A DNA stretch of 64,000 nucleotides from Rhabditoides inermis (lineage: Eukaryota; Nematoda; Chromadorea; Rhabditida; Rhabditidae): the NCBI GenBank assembly GCA_963966185.1, contig CAWZYM010000429.1:1-64000 (forward strand), in the 5' to 3' direction. Shown here one piece after another: positions 1 through 11,308 of this stretch. Positions within the stretch are counted from its first letter, which is position 1; the number at the start of each line of letters is the position of its first letter. Position numbers and translations under genes: made by a program. Under the pieces are notes generated by a model. The model did not search any database and was not told the origin of the DNA. It saw only the letters and a list, made by a program, of their open reading frames with translations.

Positions 1-1246
1 GGAGAGAGGAAGAGAGAGAGAGAGAGATAATGGAGAGAGGGAAGAGCGAACAATGTGTGAATGGACAAAAAACGCAGCGTTCCCTCACCTCCTTATCTCT
101 TCTGAAATCTCGCTTCTCTCCTTCACACAATGCGAGATGCGCATCCAGAACCTCCACACCTGAAAAGAAAAAGAAATATTAGATTATAACTAGTGCGATG
201 GGTCCGGATTATGTATGCACTAATGCAATCTTATCACGGCCCATCTGGCCATGTGTAATGACCTCGATTTCGAATTACTGTAGTAAAAAATGTAACCGTT
301 GGGTTTTTATTACGGTAGTATACATCTTTTCGAGTCAAACGACACGATGTGGCAAATTCACATCATGGCTCATTCTTATTGTGGACGACTGTTTTTATTC
401 TCTCACAAAAACTCAAGAACTCACTGTTGGTCTTGAACTCGCAGCGGGTGCAGCCGTACATGACAGGTTGGAGGTGGAGGTAGGAGTGGCGGGCAGTGTT
501 GCCATGGTGGACGGACGAAGAGCACGACGGGAACTGCAGTGAGGGAGTTATTAGAAAGGAAAAGTGAACGATTTTTCGATTTGATACTTTTTGTGCACCC
601 GCCTAAGTGTCATGTCCGCATAGTTCTATTCTCGCAGCAGAGGTGAGATACAGTGAGTACATAGATTCTTTCAATAGCCTATTTTTGCAGCGAGCGATGA
701 GTTCATAGGATAAGTAGTCGAATTTCGCACACTGTTTTACTACTTCTACTGGGTTCTTTTTGGCGCAGCCGCTATAGAAAAAACACGGTTCGAAAGTTTG
801 CGACTTCCAAAACGAAGGGTGAGGAACTATATTTTTTCATGTTTGCCTTTTATCCTTATTAATTATCCCTTGCCGTGGAAATAAACACTTCAATATATCG
901 AGAGCGAGCAAAGCTTCCCCACCTGACATGCGATCTGGCGCTTCCTGTCGAGCCTCCTGCGGCCGCCGCTACTCTCCTTCTTCGCGAAAATCTGGAGGGA
1001 ATCGATGAGAGAAAACGCAACGTTCATCTCGACATATGAATCAATATCTCTGTTTACAGGTACTTTGAGAGGACTCAAATGCATGTTCATACCTGGTCCT
1101 CCTCGGACTCGGACGAAGCAGGGTTGTCTCTCTCGGTCGGCCCTGCGGTGGCGGGTCGCAGTAGCTCCAAGGTGAGAGCGCCGTCGACGGCCAGCGACCA
1201 GAACTGCGTGTTATCGGAAACGAGGCGGAGCGCTGCAATCTCTCTT

Positions 1247-1288
<42 letters not shown>

Positions 1289-1765
1289 CTCTCCCCCTCT
1301 CCCCCCCCCCCTCTCTCTCACCACTCACAGTCTCCATCGACGTGGTATACGCGGAATCCCTCGATCAGACCGAAGTGCCTCGCGCAGTCTCCCTCCCTCA
1401 GCACGACTACGCGATCGGTGGCCGGGAAGTTGTAGGTCATCTGCACATCGCCGCTCGACACGCACACCGAGATGGTCTGAAGTGGCAGATCGATCATATC
1501 TCTCTCTCTCGCTCTCTCTCTCTCTCCCTCCCTTCCTCCCTAACCTTCCTACAGCGTTCTATTCCAAAGAAAGCCCTCCAAACGGTCCTCGTAACACAAA
1601 GTTTGATAGTGTTTCCAAAGAAATTGCGAACAGAGAAGAGAAAGAAACTGAACGGTAGAAAACGAGATGAACCCACACCTTTTTCTCCCTCTCCCGCTTC
1701 ACCCGCGGTTTCTCCTTCGCTCCCTCGAAGCAGCGCAGAGCCAGCGAGTCGATCGCGAACCACAT
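1..1765 (-). CDS. Zinc-finger gene, 3' end off the window
   Basis: Six exons read on the minus strand keep the same phase throughout: 1765-1703 (ATG at 1765), 1476-1329, 1232-1093, 991-923, 533-425 and 159-89, each with GT-AG borders. The exon at 533-425 encodes a finger-like segment ending YGCTRCEFKTN, and the next exon supplies the zinc-binding end (AHLALC), giving a C-x2-C...H-x3-C finger split by an intron. The same layout, with an intron directly after FK(A/T)N, is seen in the plus-strand D genes at 15.6-27 kb and 59.9-64 kb, so this is probably a distant relative. The first exons carry no domain I recognise. A nucleic-acid-binding role is inferred only from the finger. The gene may also have upstream exons between 1766 and 2050; the 3' end lies outside the window. 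Confidence 0.55.
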
Positions 1766-2371
1766 CTATGCCGAATACATCGTAACTTTACCAATTACTA
1801 TCACAGGTACATCAAACCACGTGATCGAATCGACCACTACCACGGACCGCTACGCATACTGACGCTGCGACCACCAATGGTGCGTAGCTGATTTCAGTTT
1901 CTAGGATCAGCACGAACTACCTTCAGTCAGAAATGTATGCACTGCCATGCCGACATCTGACCTGCTCGTCAGCGGTGTCCCTCATGGTCGCTCTCTCTGC
2001 GGGATGGCGCGCGCGCGAGTGCTGCACCACACTGCGCCGGTCTGCAACGGACGAAAACATTGGCTATAGTTCACGATGCTCTACTCTAACCGTCTGCCAC
2101 TTTTTTACAGAAACTTTTTTCTTTACAGAAACCAAATGGATTTCTCGATTGTTGTTGTTGTACATTGTTGTGTGTCGTTTATTGTTGCTAGTTACTTGCA
2201 AATAACCATCTGACCAGTGAGAATATCGAGAAGGGGACGGGGTGTGGTGTAAGTGTCACGCGTAATCTGGTATATGATGGATGTTCACCCTGAATCGCTC
2301 AACTGTTCTCTGGGGAGTCTAGAGAAGTACGTATTCGCGTCCGCTTTGACTTTGGTATCAGAAGAGACACA
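1766..2371. other. Intergenic, possible extra upstream exon
   Basis: No gene can be supported here. On the minus strand about 2055-1975 there is an open stretch between a possible acceptor and donor that could be a 5' exon of the zinc-finger gene to the left. From 2101 onward the DNA belongs to the segmental duplication; 2101-2245 is the uninterrupted form of the sequence that both transposons entered in the other copy. Confidence 0.3.
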
Positions 2372-2545
2372 ATGCGTCTCTTTCTACTTCTCGTTTTCTC
2401 CTCATCTCACCTCGCTCTATCCGTTTCAGTGCCAGGCTATGGCGATTGCGACTTCAGTAAGTTATTTGTTCAAAGTTCCCGCCAATTCTTCAGTTCAAAT
2501 AACCCCGCACCATTCGTGCGCCAAGGCGATACTCATAACAAGTGA
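2372..2545 (+). CDS. Possible small secreted peptide or first exon
   Basis: An ATG opens a 57-codon frame that begins with a classic signal-peptide pattern (MRLFLLLVFSSSHLALSVS), followed by a short polar stretch with a single cysteine. A good donor (GTAAGT) lies inside at about 2458, so this may be a first exon and not a complete gene. A poly(A) signal AATAAA occurs at 2779-2784. In the other copy of the duplication this ORF is absent; only the final codons (HNK then stop) match. Function unknown. Confidence 0.3.
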   Translation: MRLFLLLVFSSSHLALSVSVPGYGDCDFSKLFVQSSRQFFSSNNPAPFVRQGDTHNK

Positions 2546-3139
2546 AAAAGTAGCTATGCCAGATCTTTCGGATTATGCGAGGTATAGCCTGCGCCAGAGC
2601 AATAGTTTTCGATCTACCTCACTTGCAACTCGGGATACGGTGCTCTAACCATCTAACTCTCTTGTTTTGCGCGCTATTGTCACGAGCTGACTCCCCGTCT
2701 TCCTCTGATCAGTCGTCGTCGGGAAGATGAACCATTGAAATACAGCAGTTCAGCATGAAGTAACTTCTCATGTAATGTAATAAAGCTTACGATTCAGCAG
2801 TGTTATTGCTGCATGCTAAAGTGTGTAATCATATAGGGGCAGTTACGATCATCTTCAAAAACAGAAACGCGAATAAGAGAACTGTTTTTTACACGACAAT
2901 GCAAAAACAGCTAGTGATCTACTTTCATCTATCGAAATAGTAAACAATCTGCTCCAATTTGTATAAGAAAGGATAATATAAATCCCAGTATCGATTCAAA
3001 AAATATTGTGTTACAGAAAGATTTCGCGTATAAAAAAGTAAGTGTTAAATAGCGTGTGTCTCATGCCGCAACCTCGTCTCCCTCGTGAATCTCGGCAAGC
3101 AACCTGAAATGCTCTCCTCATCACTGCGTATCTTTCCAC
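2546..3139. other. Intergenic, 3' flank of gene A
   Basis: AT-rich, conserved with 47245-47853 in the second copy, no coding frame. It holds AATAAA at 2779-2784 (+), which reads AATAAG in the second copy. Confidence 0.4.
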
Positions 3140-4365
3140 TCACGCGGCGGCCTGGCTCGCGAATCGAGCAGTGACATGCTGCAGCACGGAGCGACCATCG
3201 ACCCTGTCCCGTTTGAACCACCACGCATCGTCCTCGACGCGTTCCTCGTATTCCCACCGGAACGAGTCGCGATACCGGCTAGAAAACGAGATGACACGGA
3301 CAAGAGGAGATGAGCTCACCCGCCATCCGCGTTCCATACGAGTGAAAGGGTAGTGAGAGCGTCGCCAACGAATGCGTCAGGGTATTCCATCCGCTCGTCT
3401 TCCTCCTCCTCCCACGTCAGAGTGTGGATGAACCAGAGCAGACCACCCACGACGCCGCGGCAGGGTGCGAGAAGAGCGGCGAGAGAGGGATAGACGGGAG
3501 CCAGGCGGATGAGCGGCAGCAGTGCATTGTAGCGAATGTCGTCCCAGACGCGGTCGTTCTGGCGAGAGACACGTGGAAATCACGTGAGAGCACGAGGATT
3601 GCGAACCTTGAGGGCGTTGAGGAGTGGGAGGTGAAAGGTGAGGATGTGCTCGACTTGGTCAAGAGGGAGGGGATGGAGATGAGGCTCGTCGGTCTGCAAG
3701 TCTTCCGCCCAGTCGTACCATCCCGAACCGGTCAGCACCTCGCAAACCAGTGTGGCGTAGCTGAAAGAAGCACAGCTGTACTGTGTAGTCTCTCCCACCT
3801 CACCTGCTACGGAATCGCGGGTCTCCATCGCTGCACCGCCGCGCCATCTTCTCCAGAACGTCGTACTCAATCAATATCTGAAATGTCACTCTTTCGCAAC
3901 ACCCGCCAATTCACCCCGTTTGATGCGCATTGTTGATACCTGCCGCCAGCTGAGGTTGTCCGCGTCGATCCAGCCGGAGAGCACGTGGCAGATCTGGCTG
4001 AGCGCCTCCTTGTCGTCCTCGACTGCGATCCGCGGGGCGACCGCGGCCACAGTCTCTCGCCTCATGCGCTCACTCGCCCCGTCCTCCTCGTCTGCCACAA
4101 ACACCTTGCGCAACGCCGCCAACCGCACCTTCGCATCCTGAGCGAATCATGTGGCAGCAACTTGCTCAAAGTACCGTGTGATCGATGATAGATCGAATCA
4201 GTCGCATGAAGCGTGCGAAGGACTGGTCGGTGAAGGTCGCGCATCGCCTGCGAGGAGTGAGATAGAGGATTTCGGGAAGTAGGCGAGCGTCGTCGGATGC
4301 GATGCAACGAGCCAGCACGTCCACTGCCCAGCCGACAAGGCGCGAGTCAACTACATGAGTCGTTT

Positions 4366-4410
<45 letters not shown>

Positions 4411-6376
4411 CGTACCTGTCCACCTGGCGTCGTGATTGTACAAGTCGTGTTGGTATCGGAGCGCCGCCACGGCGACGGCGTTGTTGTGCGCAGCGACGAG
4501 ATGGAGGGCGAGTGTGGCTTGGGGCAGCGCGCGCATCGCAGTCTTCCGCCCCTCCCAGCCCCCATAGCCCCCGCCAGTGAACAGCGACAGCACACCCAGC
4601 ACCGCCACGCGAGTCGCCTCGTCCTGACCAGGTAGCCTTCTCGAAAAAAGAGAGTGAAAGGCCTCACCTGAACATTGAGTAGCAGAAGAAAGGGTTCGGA
4701 TAGAGCGGCCGAGATGCGAACCCGTTTGATCTTTCCGAGCTCATACGATCGGGCGCGAGCGACCTCAGCCCACAACGCCGTCACATCCTTCAATCAATCA
4801 ATATCGCACTTTATCATGTTCATCACAGATATGCACCTTGCATATGGCTTGTAGCTCTGTGACAGAGGGACGAGAGACGAGACGGCGAGAGAGCGCAAAG
4901 ACACCTGCAAATCACCCACACAACTCGAGCTCGTGGGAAGCACTAACATTTCGTGGCGTTTCGTACGCTCGAATTCATGGGGGATGGCAGTTCAGATTTC
5001 AGCCTGTTCAGCGTACACCACTGGTGGTAGATCAGGGACACCTGGGTGATGCGGGTTTGCCAAAGAACAAAACCAACAACAGTCATACCTTGTATTCAAA
5101 TGAACCTGGATAGAGCATGAGCAGATAGTCGATATCGGAAGTGTCACCGAGCGCATCGAGAAAGAAAGCGTCGCCAGACTGAGAGATAAGTGTATCTTTT
5201 CAGTCGACTATCGCCAGGCCGAGAAAACGAGTGCACCTGAATGTAGACGCAAGCGGCGTGTATGCAGTCGGCAGCGAGAGAGGCTCGCCCGATTCGAGCG
5301 GCCGCCGACCATACAGACAGGAGGTTGGAGGGGCGGAGTAGGCCGCGCAGCGAGTCACACACCGCGTCCTGCAATCTCATCCATCAAGGTGGGGATCATG
5401 GGAAAGGAGGAGCGGAGTTTGATGTTTGAAGTGATTTGAATCTAGTCGAAGAAAGTTTGATGTTTGAAGTGATTTGAATCTAGTCGAAGAAAGTTGGAAG
5501 TGGTTGAAAGGCAAGTTAGAGTGGGCTATTCGAGAATAGCTTGAAAAAACTGACTGCTAGTAACCGGAAGAGATACTTACGAGAAGTGCGTGGATGGAGA
5601 GCGTGTCAGCTGCGCGCATCAGATCCACGCCGCTCGTCGCACTCACTCGCATCGAACCCGCGTAGATGTATTCCAGGAGGAGACGCAGGGTGCGACCAGA
5701 CAGAAACGGGAGGTGGACTTGGTCTTGAACGAATCTCCCTCTCTCTTTCTCTCTCCCTTCCTCTCTCACCCTGCGCACTCTCCACCATTCCATGTGTGAA
5801 CATGGCTCGGAAGTAGCTACACGCGGAGGCGAGTATGCTTCGATTCGCCCCTGCCGTCTCTCCATCGGCCGCCACCAGTGTGACATCGTTCAGCACGCCT
5901 ACACACGTATCATCGCCAGCATTCGACTAACTCACCCTCCCTCCACAACTTCTCCTGCCGCTGCACCATCGCACACCGATCGTGCATCTGAAACTCCACA
6001 TACTTGCGTCGGGTAGTAGTTTGTACCTTGATCACCGCCGTTTTTGCCGGATTCGCTATCGATGAGCGCGTACGATTCAAGTCATCCACGTTTTTGGTGA
6101 CAGGAGACCACTCTGAAAACGACTTTACTGCATACATACGGTAGCCCAGAACCCCTATCACCGAAGTAGGCTAAGTTAGTAAAAGTGTATCAAGCTACAG
6201 TAACCTAGTACCGTTTCGAGGTAGTTGCGAGTCGGCATGGGTGGATAGGAGGGCATGAATTAGAAGAATGTCAGCGCGCGCCTTCGTTCTTGCATACTCT
6301 CCGTCCATCCTGCAACGATACTGTAGGGTACAGTATTCAGTAGTGCATAAGAGAGAGAGAGAGAGAGAGAGAGTGC

Positions 6377-6420
<44 letters not shown>

Positions 6421-6841
6421 GAGATGGGGGAGATCGGACTTGCCACTCGCTCGCAGCACGCCACTTCTCCTCGTCACTCGTTAACGTTGATAGGTCTGGG
6501 CGATTGGCAACCAGAGAAGGGGATGAGAGGAGAAAGACGCCTCGCGGACACTGGAGACAACACATTGGCTGTATTCCAATCCCACTACCTCAATTCGCAC
6601 TCCTTTTGGCAGCTCGTCAGTGCTCTTCACCAGGAGCACTCTCGAAACTTCAGAGAAGAGAATCGCGAAGACGATCGGAAAGGAATATGTGAGAGATGAA
6701 ACATGATATGCCACTCACCCGATAGTTGATAGTGTCAGTGGCCGTGAGTGTTGCGTGGTGCACATCGACCCGCACATCGACAGGCGTGGGTTCGTCTCCC
6801 AACCGAGAGGCGAGCAGAGACACCCGCATCCCACCGACCGA
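3140..6841 (-). CDS. BTB/POZ protein with helical-repeat C-terminus (gene A, copy 1)
   Basis: Sixteen in-phase minus-strand exons were read: 6550-6444, 6309-6212, 6112-6027, 6002-5936, 5898-5770, 5723-5581, 5368-5237, 5178-5089, 4787-4668, 4623-4416, 4350-4175, 4137-3940, 3877-3804, 3760-3607, 3558-3320, 3278-3140 (TGA). Likely further 5' exons at 6647-6589 and 6841-6719 do not join in a clean phase, so the start is unresolved. Exons 5898-5581 form a BTB domain: VLNDVTLVAADGETAGANRS, SYFRAMFTHGMVES and LRLLLEYIYAGS match the family core used for dimerisation and often cullin-3 binding. The next two exons resemble a BACK helix set (AVCDSLRGLLRPSNLLSVW). The last ~400 residues are leucine/alanine-rich helices like ARM/HEAT repeats. 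ARMC5-type proteins combine ARM and BTB, but with ARM first, so the order here differs. A substrate-adaptor role is inferred. The exon ending at 6444 uses a GC donor. Confidence 0.7.
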
Positions 6842-7374
6842 CTGCCGCCACACAGAACGACGGGAAATGATCACGTTGTCACTTCGCATAAATGTGTGAT
6901 TTTTTGTGCGAATGGCAGAAATTCACGTTGTCACTCACTGTTCGTATTGTGCCACAATAGGAGGCAAGTAATCCTCGGTCGGTCTGATGACAGAGAAGTC
7001 AGAGTGCCTGTGCTGCTATAACAAGTGTGCCAATGTGTGGATGAGGCGTGGAACCAAGCTGTGAATTGTTCGAAACGACCATACACACTCCGTGTCCTCT
7101 GTTTCTCTTGATAGTGTCTGTGGGTCGTAGCAAGTCTTGTTGTGAAACCTATGAAACCTTTTTCTTATTATCATTCTTCCTGTTACGAATTAAAAAATTG
7201 CGCCAGAAGTGAAGTACCCATCGCGTGTCATTTTTAATTGTGTTCATCTTTTTTGATTGTGTTCAGTCTCTGTACACTTTCCAGAATCTTTGTTTTAAAG
7301 TTTTGATACCGATATACATATAACACCTTTTTAAAATAAAAGCTAATTTATAGAAAGAACAAATACGTGTGAAA

Positions 7375-9816
7375 TCAATGAGTAGCGAGCTGCTGCAGAA
7401 AATAAATGCCGTATGAGACCAGGGGAAGAGTTAGGAATGCCTGGAAGTGATTGGTGATCTCTCTCATTCTCTCTCTCTTTCTTTCTCTCTCGCTCTCTCT
7501 CTCTCACTCTCTCTCTCTCTCTCACTCACTCTCTCTCTCGTCTCTACCTTGGAAGGAAAGTTGCAGTTAATATCGAGAGCTTTCATGACTTGCATTGTTA
7601 CGCGCTGGCCGCGACTCCTCTCTATCATAGAGGATGCTAGGGTGGAGAGCTGGAAGGGACTCATTATCTCTCTCTCTCTCTCCCTCTCTCTCTCTCTCTC
7701 TCCTTTTTTTCTCACACACTCTCTCTCTCTCCCCCTTTCCTCTCCTCACTTTTTCATCTTCTCCTTCCCAAATAGTGCGAGTCTCGAGCAGCGCTTCGTT
7801 GATGTCCAGGACCTACAGATGATAGTGAGAGCGAGGAAGATGGAGAGGGAGAGAGAGAGGTAGAGAGAGGGAGAGAGAGGGAGAGGGAGAGAGAGAGAGG
7901 GAGAGAGAGAGAGAGTGAGAGTGCTGACCGCCGCGTATACTGCCGCGCTGGCATTGGCGGGGCCGAAGAAGAGTAGCGTGCAGCTGGCGGCAGCTGCTGA
8001 TGTGATGAACAGGGAGACAATCGGCTGAGACTGAAAGGGGTGATGTCAGGGTATGGAGAACAGAAAGAATGAAGAACCACATGTACATGCACGATTCATA
8101 ATCCGTATGTAAGACTGGAAGCTCTAATAGGAATAAGAAGAATAGAGGTTGGACGCTACGCACGGGATACGCCTGCATGATGAACATGGCGAGTATCTGT
8201 CCCGCCGCCGCTGACATGAGAGAGCCCGAGATGAACGAGGAGAGGCGGCTGGAATGGAGTGGGCACCATTTTTTGGGACTCGCAGTGTATTACTGTATTT
8301 TACCGTAACCTTATCATAATTTACATTTTTGTATAGTGTGTTCCCTTTTTTGACCGTCATAGACAGTTTCTAGACAGCGCATGCAAATGCGCTCATTGCT
8401 GTCTGATAAAATGACGGCGACCGGTCTACAGAGATCAAAACTGCATTTATCGATCGATATCAAGCCAACTAGGTGGAAAATCAAAAATCGGGCTCTGCGG
8501 AGCCCTCGGCCTACTTGTAACCCATGTACTGTGGAAGTCTCATCTCTCTAGCTCTATCCATCGCCGAACAACATGTCTCCGAGAAAAGTCACAGTGTTCT
8601 GGTATTAGCGAATCTCTTCGGATATGAAGTAGTTAGTTTCTATGAAAAATCGAGACTTTAATCTCTTTTTGTTTGTGAGTTGTGAGCTACTTTGTAAAAT
8701 CATACAACTGAATGAACTGAAATTGCAGCTCAACTAAATCGAAAATCAAAAATCGGGCTCTGTGGTGATGTCGGCACACATGAGATACAACTACTGTGAA
8801 AAAAATAAGATCTTTAGCTTTCTCTTCGCCGAAAAAAGTATACCTAACTGACGTTAATCAAAAAAGAGTTCGTGTAAACAACAGTTGTACAGTAGTACTG
8901 TATGTGTATGACATATTTTAAAATGAACAAGTCTCATACACTATAAAAGGAGTAATCCTGATTTGAAATGTTTACCAGATCTAATTGCGCAGCTGAAAAG
9001 CGACCACGCAATTGTGAGAAATGACCGCAATATAGAACATTTGCATAATATTCGCATCTTTCGTCTAATATTCCGGCCGTCCGAATTTGTCGGTCAGAAA
9101 AGGGAACACACTATAATGTGCTACTTGATTCGAGATGAATATTCTGATTCTGACTAATTAGTGGGAGACATACATTGTATCATTGTTTAGTAGTTTAGTT
9201 CCCCAGTTTTTTTTCACACACACTTCGATTTGAAAAGATTCACCTACATACGATCTGTCGGTGTCTCTAGTGGCGGACACGATTTACACTGTAGAATAAA
9301 CTCACGCGTTGACAGTCTTCACAACCTCGAGGAGAGCGGTGTGCTGTCGGGAGATGGTGACGAGAGAGTCGAGTGTCTGAACAACCATACGTCATCTTCA
9401 TTTCAGAACTCTCCACAATCCGTCATTAGCCAATGAAGGCGAACATCTTTCGCAACACTCCTGATTGTACTTATTGTAAAATTGAAATAATATAACACGA
9501 AGCAACCATCTTCTCCTCGGCCCGTATCCTCCCTGCCAGATGCACTAGTCCCGCCTTCACAGCCCCCGCAGTCTGCACACACAGCGAGAGGGCCAGGCCG
9601 GATACGAGAGCCGAGTAGACTGCCACTAGACCATCCGCACCGAACAGATTCCACAGCGCCAACGAGCTACAGGTGATAAAATTGATTACATCTGGATGTT
9701 TCACTCATGAAATTCCTGTGAACAATGAGGGGCTGCAGTAGAGTACTAGATGTTTACGATTCTAGAGATGTTATGGCGGCATCGAACACAACACACGACC
9801 CCTTGTTCGTTGTTGC

Positions 9817-9880
<64 letters not shown>

Positions 9881-10069
9881 ATTGTTGTTGTTCACTGTTT
9901 CCTACCTGCCCATGTCCTCCTGGAACAGCGTCGTTCCGTTCCTCTCCATCTCTATGTGGTCGCTGGTCCTCTTCACACTCACTGCCAATTGTACTCCCGA
10001 GAAGAGAAGAGAGAGCAACATGGTGATGAAAAAGGAACGGAGCGAGGGAGCCGACTGGAACGATCTCTC

Positions 10070-10106
<37 letters not shown>

Positions 10107-10126
10107 TTCGCTCTCTCTCCCTCTCT

Positions 10127-10162
<36 letters not shown>

Positions 10163-10643
10163 ACCTCTACCTCTACCTTAGTCACTCCCGCAGCCACCAG
10201 CGCTTTGCCAATGCCGTCCTCTAGCCGGTCTCGACTCCACCTAAATTGACGTTACAGTACTCTCAGTCGAATCTACAGTACCCTGCGAGATTGAAGGCGG
10301 ACATTATTCCGTGCATGGCGAGCGCCGAGCAGAGAGACAGGTCCGCCCACGAGCGCGAGAAGACCTGATATTGATTATTGATTGGCAGAAATCACACCAT
10401 CCACACCATATGTGTATTATCATTACCTAACCATCATTCGACCCCCTCCGCAGAGTAATTTCTTGAATCGGGGGATACCTTTACCTTTACCTTTTACCTA
10501 ACCATGCTAACCAATAACCGATCTGTGGATTGATTTGTTGCATACCTGCGCTCTGTTGTCCATCTGTATGAGACACATTCGCAGAATGAGCACAGCTATG
10601 AGGAGAGCGGAGAGGAGGGTGCGCGGCACGGCACTGAAAGTGA

Positions 10644-10676
<33 letters not shown>

Positions 10677-10687
10677 CTCTCTCTCTC

Positions 10688-10723
<36 letters not shown>

Positions 10724-10933
10724 GCCTCTACCTCTAGACCAAGAAGAAATATAAAAAAAACAAATAACAAAAAGTAAATGTAAAACATAAATAACTCACC
10801 CCACTCTCCTGCACCCCCTCAGCTGTCTCACATGGAATAGTGAGTGTCGCATGTCCAGTCCGGTGAGTGCAATGGCTGACCGCAGATGACCGAACAGGTG
10901 AGGTGGACAGGGATCGATGGGTATGGAGTGCAT
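7375..10933 (-). CDS. Gustatory-receptor-like seven-helix protein (gene B, copy 1)
   Basis: Twelve exons keep phase from ATG 10933 (behind TTCCAG|A, a possible spliced-leader site) to TGA 7377-7375; those placed exactly near the 3' end are 9376-9306, 8248-8164, 8030-7929, 7812-7750, 7649-7548 and 7440-7378. The product is about 395 residues with seven hydrophobic stretches, e.g. TLLSALLIAVLILRMCLIQM (first) and SLFITSAAAASCTLLFFG (sixth). Features like the insect/nematode gustatory receptor family (GUR/LITE-1/EGL-47 type) are an amphipathic stretch with a VKTVN end before helix 5 and a short last exon, LVSYGIYFLQQLATH, resembling the family's C-terminal TYhhhhhQF helix. Members are chemo- or photoreceptive cation channels or receptors in the plasma membrane. 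No sequence search was possible; another 7-helix family remains possible. The intron 9305-8249 is unusually long (1.06 kb). Confidence 0.55.
8249..9305. other. Long intron of gene B with internal repeats
   Basis: This 1.06-kb intron carries two imperfect copies of a block that includes 'aaaaatcgggctctg', a hairpin with 6-bp arms and a GCAA loop at 8377-8392, and a 64-codon plus-strand frame ending at 9157 that has no ATG start. Copy 2 (53280-54645) contains a third repeat block of about 340 bp. The plus-strand frame is conserved between copies, but so is everything around it, so coding status is not supported. Confidence 0.45.
9812..9896 (+). repeat. (GTT)n microsatellite
   Basis: A long run of GTT triplets inside an intron of gene B. 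The matching intron in copy 2 (55153-55205) has about ten fewer triplets. The long valine or leucine runs predicted from it on the plus strand are artefacts. Confidence 0.9.
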
Positions 10934-11269
10934 TCTGGAAAGAAGTCGAGTGGATGTGAAAGTACACGGCCATCCAATTCAACACTCCAGCATTTTCGAC
11001 ATGCCATCTGTTCATGCTGTGATTTGTTGCAACGAGTCGAATCTACTCGTGCCTATTCACGGTTGATTTTCACGGCAAGGAATACGAGTTCATGGTCAAT
11101 CGAAGTTTCTCGCGGAAATATAATTTCAGCATGCATACATCAGAACAGGTAGAGAGGGAGGAGGTAAACGTGGACAGAATGAAATGATAGATTCCACGCG
11201 CCAAATACTGCGGCGCATCACACTGCGCTGGTCGCTTTTATTACCGCGACCGCTCTCATTGCGAGGGTA

Positions 11270-11308
<39 letters not shown>

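Noticed and set aside
3607..3760. Possible protein-kinase subdomain (YATLVCEVLTG)
   Set aside because: No glycine loop, catalytic HRD or DFG motifs in the other exons; the helical pattern of the gene explains it better.
4838..4910. Additional gene A exon between 5089 and 4787
   Set aside because: It is bordered by AG and GT but its 68-nt length breaks the phase, whereas the flanking exons join directly in phase.
8963..9157. 64-codon frame conserved in both duplication copies
   Set aside because: No ATG at the start, and surrounding non-coding DNA is equally conserved, so conservation is not evidence of coding.
9725..10249. Long plus-strand frame with a valine run
   Set aside because: It is the (GTT)n and (TC)n repeats of a gene B intron, antisense to the exons.
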